Origin: Nautiliaceae bacterium
GTDB lineage: Bacteria; Campylobacterota; Campylobacteria; Campylobacterales; Nautiliaceae
DNA length: 42,585 nucleotides
Assembly: GCA_027083695.1 (NCBI GenBank)
Contig: JALWNI010000103.1
Location: 1-42,585 of the forward strand
Direction of reading: 5' to 3'
Shown: one piece after another, positions 37,168 through 42,585 of the stretch
Layout: each line of letters opens with the position of its first letter
Position numbering within the stretch: position 1 is the stretch's first letter
Notes under the pieces: model-generated
Seen by the model: the letters and a program-made list of their open reading frames with translations, nothing else
What the model was told of the DNA's origin: nothing
The model's database searches: none
Position numbers and translations under genes: made by a program

Positions 37168-39987
37168 ATGTCAATGAATAGAAGAGATTTTTTAAAAACA
37201 ACAGCAGCTGTTGCAGCAGCAAGTGCAGCTGGGATAGCAATTCCAGAAGACGCAAAAGCAGCAGCAGATAATACCCAAGCAGATTGGCATTGGGATAAAG
37301 CTGTATGTAGATTTTGTGGTACCGGATGTGGTATTATGATTGCTACAAAAGGAAATAAATGTGTAGCTGTTAAAGGTGACCCTCTAAATCCAGTAAATAG
37401 AGGGATTAACTGTATAAAAGGTTATTTTAACGCAAAAATTATGTATGGAGCTGATAGATTAACACAACCTCTTTTAAGACTAAATGAAAATGGAGAATTT
37501 GATAAAAATGCTCCATTTAGACCAGTTAGCTGGAAAAGAGCATTTGATGAAATGGAAAGACAATTTAAAAAATATTACAATAAATATGGACCAACATCAG
37601 TTGGTATCTTTGGTTCAGGTCAATATACAATTGAAGAAGGTTATGTTGCACTTAAATTAGTAAAAGCAGGATGGAGAAGTAATAATATCGACCCAAATGC
37701 TAGACACTGTATGGCAAGTGCGGTTGTTGGATTTTATCAAACTTTTGGTATTGATGAACCAGCTGGATGTTATGATGATATTGAAATTACTGATACTGTT
37801 ATTACTTGGGGTGCTAATATGGCCGAAATGCATCCAATTCTTTGGTCAAGAGTATCTGATGCAAAACTAAACAACCCAGATAAATATTATGTAGTTAACC
37901 TCTCAACTTACAGAAACAGATGTTCAAACCTTGCTGATATGGAAATTATTTTCAGACCAAATACTGACCTTGCGATTATGAACTACATTGCAAGAGAAAT
38001 TCTTCATAGAGGTGCAGTAAACTGGAATTTCGTTAAAAAATACACAGTATTCGCAACAGGTTTTCCTGATATCGGATATGGTATGAGAAATCCAAACTCA
38101 CCATATGTAACTCCAAAAGAAAAAGATACAGTAGAAAAACAAGCTAGAAAAGTTATAACAGAAGAAGAAGCTATCGCACTTAGTCCAATTGGTAAATGGA
38201 AAGCTGGCGATATTATGTACATGAAACATGCGAAAGGAAAAGGCCCATTTAAACATTGGGAAATTACATTTGAAGAATTCAAAAAAGGTGTTGAGCCATA
38301 TACACTTGATTATGTCGCAAAAGTAGCAAAAGGTGATAAAGACGAATCACTTGAAAGTTTCAAAAGAAAACTTAAAAAATTAGCTGATTTATATTGTGAT
38401 CCAAATAGAAAAATAGTATCTTTCTGGACAATGGGATTCAATCAACATGTTAGAGGAAGCTGGGTTAATGAACAAATTTATATGATACATTTACTTCTTG
38501 GTAAACAAGCAGAACCTGGAAATGGGGCATTCTCTCTAACTGGACAACCAAGTGCTTGTGGTACTGCAAGAGAAGTTGGAACATTTGCTCACAGACTTCC
38601 AGCAGACTTATTAGTAGCAAATCCAAAACATAGAAAAATAGCAGAAAAACTTTGGAAAATTCCTCATGGAACAATTAATCCAAAAGTTGGTTATCATTTC
38701 TTAAAAATGATGAGAGAACTTGAAGCTGGTAATTTAAAATGGGTATGGGCACAAGTAAATAACCCTTGGCAAAATACTGCAAATGCAAACCATTGGCTAA
38801 AAGCAGCAAGAACTATGGATAACTTTATAGTAGTTAGTGATTGTTATCCGGGTGTATCTGCAAGGGTTGCCGACTTAGTATTACCAATTGGTATGATTTA
38901 TGAAAAATGGGGAGCATATGGTAATGCTGAGAGAAGAACTCAACATTGGAGACAACAAGTAGTAGCTCCTGGTATCGCAATGCCAGATCTTTGGACTCTT
39001 ACAGAATTTGCAAAAAGATTTAAATTAAAAGAAGTATGGCATGAATGGAAACTGCCTGATGGAACAGTTTTACCTGATGTATTAGAAGAAGCAAAAGCTA
39101 TGGGTTATAGCCCAGAAGACACACTATTTGATGTATTATTTAATAGAGAAGAATATCGCAAAAACTTCCCTTGGCCAGATCCAATTGCAAGAGATGAAGG
39201 TGGTAGAATGCATCCAAATACCGAAGCTGAGGGAGATTTCAGAAATGTTGTAGGAAGCGATGGTAAAGTATTTAATGGATATGGATTCTTTATCCAAAAA
39301 GCAATGTGGGAAGAATATAGAAAATTTGGTATTGGTAGAGGTCATGACTTAGCTGACTTCGATACATATCAAAAAGTAAGAGGACTTAGATGGCCAGTAG
39401 TAAATGGACATGAAACAAAATGGAGATTCAATGTAAATTATGACCCATATGCAAGAAAATATGCAAAACCAGGTGATAAATTTGCATTTTATGGTCATTT
39501 ATTAAAAGCAATTCCAAGAGGTGACTTAAAAGGTCCTAAAACTCATAAAAAATATCCATTACCAAATAAAGCAAAAATCTTTTGGAGACCATTTATGGTA
39601 CACCCAGAAGACCCTAAATATGATACAAAAGGTTATAAATATTGGCTATGTACAGGAAGAGTTCTTGAACATTGGCATACAGGAACTATGACTATGAGAG
39701 TTCCAGAACTTTATAGAGCAATGCCAGAAGCATTATTATATATGAATCCAAAAGATGCAAAAGAATTAGGACTTGAAAGATTTGATTTGGTAGTTATTGA
39801 AAGTAGAAGAGGAAAAGTTAAAGCAAGAATTGAAACAAGAGGTAGAAATAAACCTCCAAGAGGTCTTGTTATGATTCCATGGTTTGATGAAAAAATTTTA
39901 ATTAACAAATGTACTCTTGATGCGACTTGTCCATTAAGTAAAGAAACAGATTATAAAAAAGCGGCAGTAAAAATTTATAAAGCATAG
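37168..39987 (+). CDS. napA: Periplasmic nitrate reductase catalytic subunit
   Basis: ORF 939 aa; Tat motif [20 protein letters not shown] 4Fe-4S site, [10 protein letters not shown] Mo-ligand Cys region. Confidence 0.97.
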   Translation: MSMNRRDFLKTTAAVAAASAAGIAIPEDAKAAADNTQADWHWDKAVCRFCGTGCGIMIATKGNKCVAVKGDPLNPVNRGINCIKGYFNAKIMYGADRLTQPLLRLNENGEFDKNAPFRPVSWKRAFDEMERQFKKYYNKYGPTSVGIFGSGQYTIEEGYVALKLVKAGWRSNNIDPNARHCMASAVVGFYQTFGIDEPAGCYDDIEITDTVITWGANMAEMHPILWSRVSDAKLNNPDKYYVVNLSTYRNRCSNLADMEIIFRPNTDLAIMNYIAREILHRGAVNWNFVKKYTVFATGFPDIGYGMRNPNSPYVTPKEKDTVEKQARKVITEEEAIALSPIGKWKAGDIMYMKHAKGKGPFKHWEITFEEFKKGVEPYTLDYVAKVAKGDKDESLESFKRKLKKLADLYCDPNRKIVSFWTMGFNQHVRGSWVNEQIYMIHLLLGKQAEPGNGAFSLTGQPSACGTAREVGTFAHRLPADLLVANPKHRKIAEKLWKIPHGTINPKVGYHFLKMMRELEAGNLKWVWAQVNNPWQNTANANHWLKAARTMDNFIVVSDCYPGVSARVADLVLPIGMIYEKWGAYGNAERRTQHWRQQVVAPGIAMPDLWTLTEFAKRFKLKEVWHEWKLPDGTVLPDVLEEAKAMGYSPEDTLFDVLFNREEYRKNFPWPDPIARDEGGRMHPNTEAEGDFRNVVGSDGKVFNGYGFFIQKAMWEEYRKFGIGRGHDLADFDTYQKVRGLRWPVVNGHETKWRFNVNYDPYARKYAKPGDKFAFYGHLLKAIPRGDLKGPKTHKKYPLPNKAKIFWRPFMVHPEDPKYDTKGYKYWLCTGRVLEHWHTGTMTMRVPELYRAMPEALLYMNPKDAKELGLERFDLVVIESRRGKVKARIETRGRNKPPRGLVMIPWFDEKILINKCTLDATCPLSKETDYKKAAVKIYKA

Positions 39988-39995
39988 GAGAAATT

Positions 39996-40811
39996 TTGGA
40001 TAGAAGAACATTCCTTAACAATCTAATCCAACTCTCAGCAGCTGCAACAGCTGCTGGTGCAGTTGTTAGCGGATTTGCGGAAGAAAATAAAAATAAACCT
40101 TTGGCATTAAGACCGCCAGGAGCATTACCTGAAAAAGATTTTATTAAAACATGTATTAGATGCGGTCTTTGTGTTGAAGCGTGTAAAAATAGAGAAAATA
40201 AAATGATTGTTAACGGAAAAGAGATAGATACTTTATATCTAGCGGCACCAGGTGATAGTGTACCTATTGGGACACCTTTTTTTAATCCAAGAACTGGTCC
40301 ATGTTTTATGTGTGATGATATTCCTTGTATGTATGCGTGCCCTACTGGTGCACTTACACCAAAAGAGTGTGAAAATAATAAAGGTGAAGTTGCAATAGAT
40401 TATGCAAAAATGGGTGTTGCTGTTATTGACCCAAGCAGTTGTATTGCTTTTTGGGGTCTTCAATGTACAGCATGTTATAGAGCGTGTCCGGAAATAGATA
40501 AAGCCATTACAATTGAATGGAAACAAAATAAAAGAACGGGAAAACATGCTTATAGAATTCCTGTTGTTCATGAAGATTATTGCACAGGATGTGGAATGTG
40601 TGAAATGGCATGTGTTACAGAAAAACCAGCCATAAAAATATTTCCAAGAGAAGTATTCCTTGGAAAAGTTAGTAACAGATATGTAAAAGGATGGAGTAAA
40701 CAAGACCAACAAAGAGTTAAAAATGCAAGTACCAAAACAACAACAAAAACTCCTTGGAGTAAAGAAAATCCACTCCAAAATTTAAATCAGGGAGTAAACT
40801 GGAATGAATAA
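39996..40811 (+). CDS. napG: Ferredoxin-type protein NapG (TTG start)
   Basis: ORF 271 aa; Tat-like DRRTFLNN, multiple CxxCxxC 4Fe-4S clusters. Confidence 0.95.
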   Translation: MDRRTFLNNLIQLSAAATAAGAVVSGFAEENKNKPLALRPPGALPEKDFIKTCIRCGLCVEACKNRENKMIVNGKEIDTLYLAAPGDSVPIGTPFFNPRTGPCFMCDDIPCMYACPTGALTPKECENNKGEVAIDYAKMGVAVIDPSSCIAFWGLQCTACYRACPEIDKAITIEWKQNKRTGKHAYRIPVVHEDYCTGCGMCEMACVTEKPAIKIFPREVFLGKVSNRYVKGWSKQDQQRVKNASTKTTTKTPWSKENPLQNLNQGVNWNE

Positions 40812-41646
40812 AATATTAAAAAACAAATATTTAATTTTAAGAAGATTTATTCAATTTGGAATATTGTTTTTATATTTTGGTGCGAATTATTATGGCTGGA
40901 AAATTTTGATAGGAAATTTAAGCTTTTCAAAATTATTTAACACTATTCCACTTACAGATCCTTATGCATTTTTACAAATGTTGTTTGCAGGAGCCGTTAT
41001 AAGTTCCAATTTAATTATTGGTCTTATTATTGTACTTCTATTTTATGGAATAATTGGAGGAAGAGCATATTGTAGCTGGGTATGTCCTGTTAATTTGATT
41101 ACAGATTTGGCCGCATGGGTTAGAAGAAAAACTCATCATGAAAAAGATAATTTAGTAAGTGCAATTAAAATAAAAAAATTTAGATATGCTTTTTTAATTG
41201 TAATGCTTATTTTTTCAGCTATAATTGGTGCAGCAGCTTATGAATTTATAAATCCAATCGGATATTTCACAAGAGGTGTAGCTTTTACTCTCGGATTTGG
41301 ATGGGTATGGCTTCTTGTAATTTTTATTTTTGATGCTTTTGTCCTTAAAAATGGTTGGTGCGGTCATATATGCCCTGTTGGAGCAATGTACAGCTTAATA
41401 GGAAGCAAAAATATTATTCGTGTATATCATACAAAAGAGAATTGTACAAATTGTGGAGATTGTTTGAGTATTTGTCCAGAAAATCAAGTACTATCTCCGA
41501 TAATTAACAAAAAAAGCGATTACATTCACGGAATAGAATGTACAAATTGCGGTAGATGCATAGAAGTGTGTAATGATAATGCATTAAATTTTTCACTTAG
41601 AAATTTCATAAAAGGAGAAAAAAATGAAAAAAATAGTTCTAATTAG
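40804..41646 (+). CDS. napH: Membrane ferredoxin-type quinol dehydrogenase NapH
   Basis: ORF 280 aa; TM segments, GGRAYCSWVCPVN, CGHICPVGAMYSL, two C-terminal 4Fe-4S motifs. Confidence 0.95.
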   Translation: MNKILKNKYLILRRFIQFGILFLYFGANYYGWKILIGNLSFSKLFNTIPLTDPYAFLQMLFAGAVISSNLIIGLIIVLLFYGIIGGRAYCSWVCPVNLITDLAAWVRRKTHHEKDNLVSAIKIKKFRYAFLIVMLIFSAIIGAAAYEFINPIGYFTRGVAFTLGFGWVWLLVIFIFDAFVLKNGWCGHICPVGAMYSLIGSKNIIRVYHTKENCTNCGDCLSICPENQVLSPIINKKSDYIHGIECTNCGRCIEVCNDNALNFSLRNFIKGEKNEKNSSN

Positions 41647-42130
41647 TGCAGCAACTGCACTTATTCTTTTAACAGGATGCAATCAAATGAATTCTTCAAC
41701 AAATAACACAGTATCAAATAAATCTGTTAAAATTACAGGTATTAGAAAAGCATCTTTAAATGCTGATTCACAAAATTTACCTGTTGTTAAATATAATAAT
41801 CAACCACCAATTCCTGGAAAAGTAAAACTTTACAAAACATCTTATGTAACAGCACCTCCAATGATTCCTCATAGTATTAAAGGAATGGTTCCAATAACAA
41901 TTCACAATAATATGTGTCTGAATTGCCACTTGCCTCAAAATGCAAAAGCATTAGGTGTTACTCCAATGCCGCCTGATCATTTTGTTGATAATTTTGAAAA
42001 TGGAAAACATGTAAGAAGAGTAGCAGGTAGCAGATATTTTTGTACAACTTGCCATGCTCCTCAGGCAAAATTAAATCCAGTTGTGGAAAATAGATTTGAA
42101 TCTATGAAAGCAAATGTTGGACTTAAATGA
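41624..42130 (+). CDS. napB: Diheme cytochrome c NapB with apparent lipobox
   Basis: ORF 168 aa; LILLTGCNQ lipobox, CLNCH and CTTCH heme motifs. Confidence 0.92.
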   Translation: MKKIVLISAATALILLTGCNQMNSSTNNTVSNKSVKITGIRKASLNADSQNLPVVKYNNQPPIPGKVKLYKTSYVTAPPMIPHSIKGMVPITIHNNMCLNCHLPQNAKALGVTPMPPDHFVDNFENGKHVRRVAGSRYFCTTCHAPQAKLNPVVENRFESMKANVGLK

Positions 42131-42585
42131 TAAATAAGAAAAAAAGAGAGTTTTTTAGGAGAATTTCTTCTCCTTTTAAATCTTTTATATACCCTCCTTA
42201 TTATAAAAATAAAGATGATTTTTTAAATTGTATTGAATGCGAGACAAAAGAATGCTTGCATGCTTGTAAAGAAAACATCATAGAAATTGAACAAGAAAAA
42301 CCCGTAATAAAATTTGGAGTAAACGGATGCACATTTTGCGATGAGTGTGCAGCCGCTTGTCCAAAAGATGTTTTAAATATAGAAAATAAAAAAAATAAAT
42401 TAAATGCTGAATTTATTATAAATCCTAAAACCTGTCTTGCATGGAATCAAACAATGTGTTTTTCTTGTCAAGATATTTGTGAAGAAAATGCTATAATTTT
42501 TAAAGGATTATTTAATCCTATAATAGATATAGATAAATGTACAGCTTGTGGATTTTGTATCAGCGTTTGTCCAACATATGCAATT
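42127..42585 (+). CDS. napF: Ferredoxin-type protein NapF (partial, runs off window)
   Basis: ATG overlaps napB stop; MINKKKREFFRRISSPF... with CxxCxxxC and CTFCDECAAACP, CTACGFCISVCP clusters. Confidence 0.85.
   Translation, partial: MINKKKREFFRRISSPFKSFIYPPYYKNKDDFLNCIECETKECLHACKENIIEIEQEKPVIKFGVNGCTFCDECAAACPKDVLNIENKKNKLNAEFIINPKTCLAWNQTMCFSCQDICEENAIIFKGLFNPIIDIDKCTACGFCISVCPTYAI

Noticed and set aside
40239-40778. 179-aa minus-strand ORF
   Set aside because: Antisense to napG; Cys/Phe/Thr-rich translation is a mirror of the Fe-S codons

Overview
The window is AT-rich chromosomal DNA that looks like a hydrogen-oxidising, nitrate-reducing Campylobacterota genome. Gene content and protein style suggest the Nautiliales (Caminibacter/Nautilia/Lebetimonas-like); this placement is inference. 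Gene order: a partial MTA/SAH nucleosidase, a nitrilase-family gene, fabD and hypF (all minus); a transposase-derived zinc-ribbon/HTH gene; a nickel ECF transporter plus hypBCDE and ubiE (plus); the hydABCDE uptake [NiFe]-hydrogenase operon (minus); a second, cytosolic, sensor-like [NiFe] hydrogenase co-transcribed with a TetR regulator; hypA; a heme block (hemN-C-B-E-A); CcsBA, a thioredoxin-like protein and a NapC/NrfH-type tetraheme cytochrome c; a two-component system fused to a molybdate transporter operon (modA-TOBE-modB-modC-RR-HK); and napAGHBF (plus). Main points of interest: (1) a structured leader RNA before modA with a GAAA tetraloop, a canonical 11-nt tetraloop receptor and a pseudoknot/switch that sequesters the Shine-Dalgarno; (2) a TetR plus cytosolic hydrogenase operon lacking the C-terminal maturation extension, a candidate H2-sensing system; (3) a domesticated IS1595-like transposase with the same palindrome at both divergent promoters next to the Ni transporter; (4) GCACTTTTnnnGCAC operators with 11-bp spaced repeats upstream of both napA and the tetraheme cytochrome; (5) HydE as an eroded HypF paralogue; (6) a purine-rich repeat family placed directly after stop codons and captured in-frame inside hypF. 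All calls come from reading the sequence and the ORF track; no searches were run.
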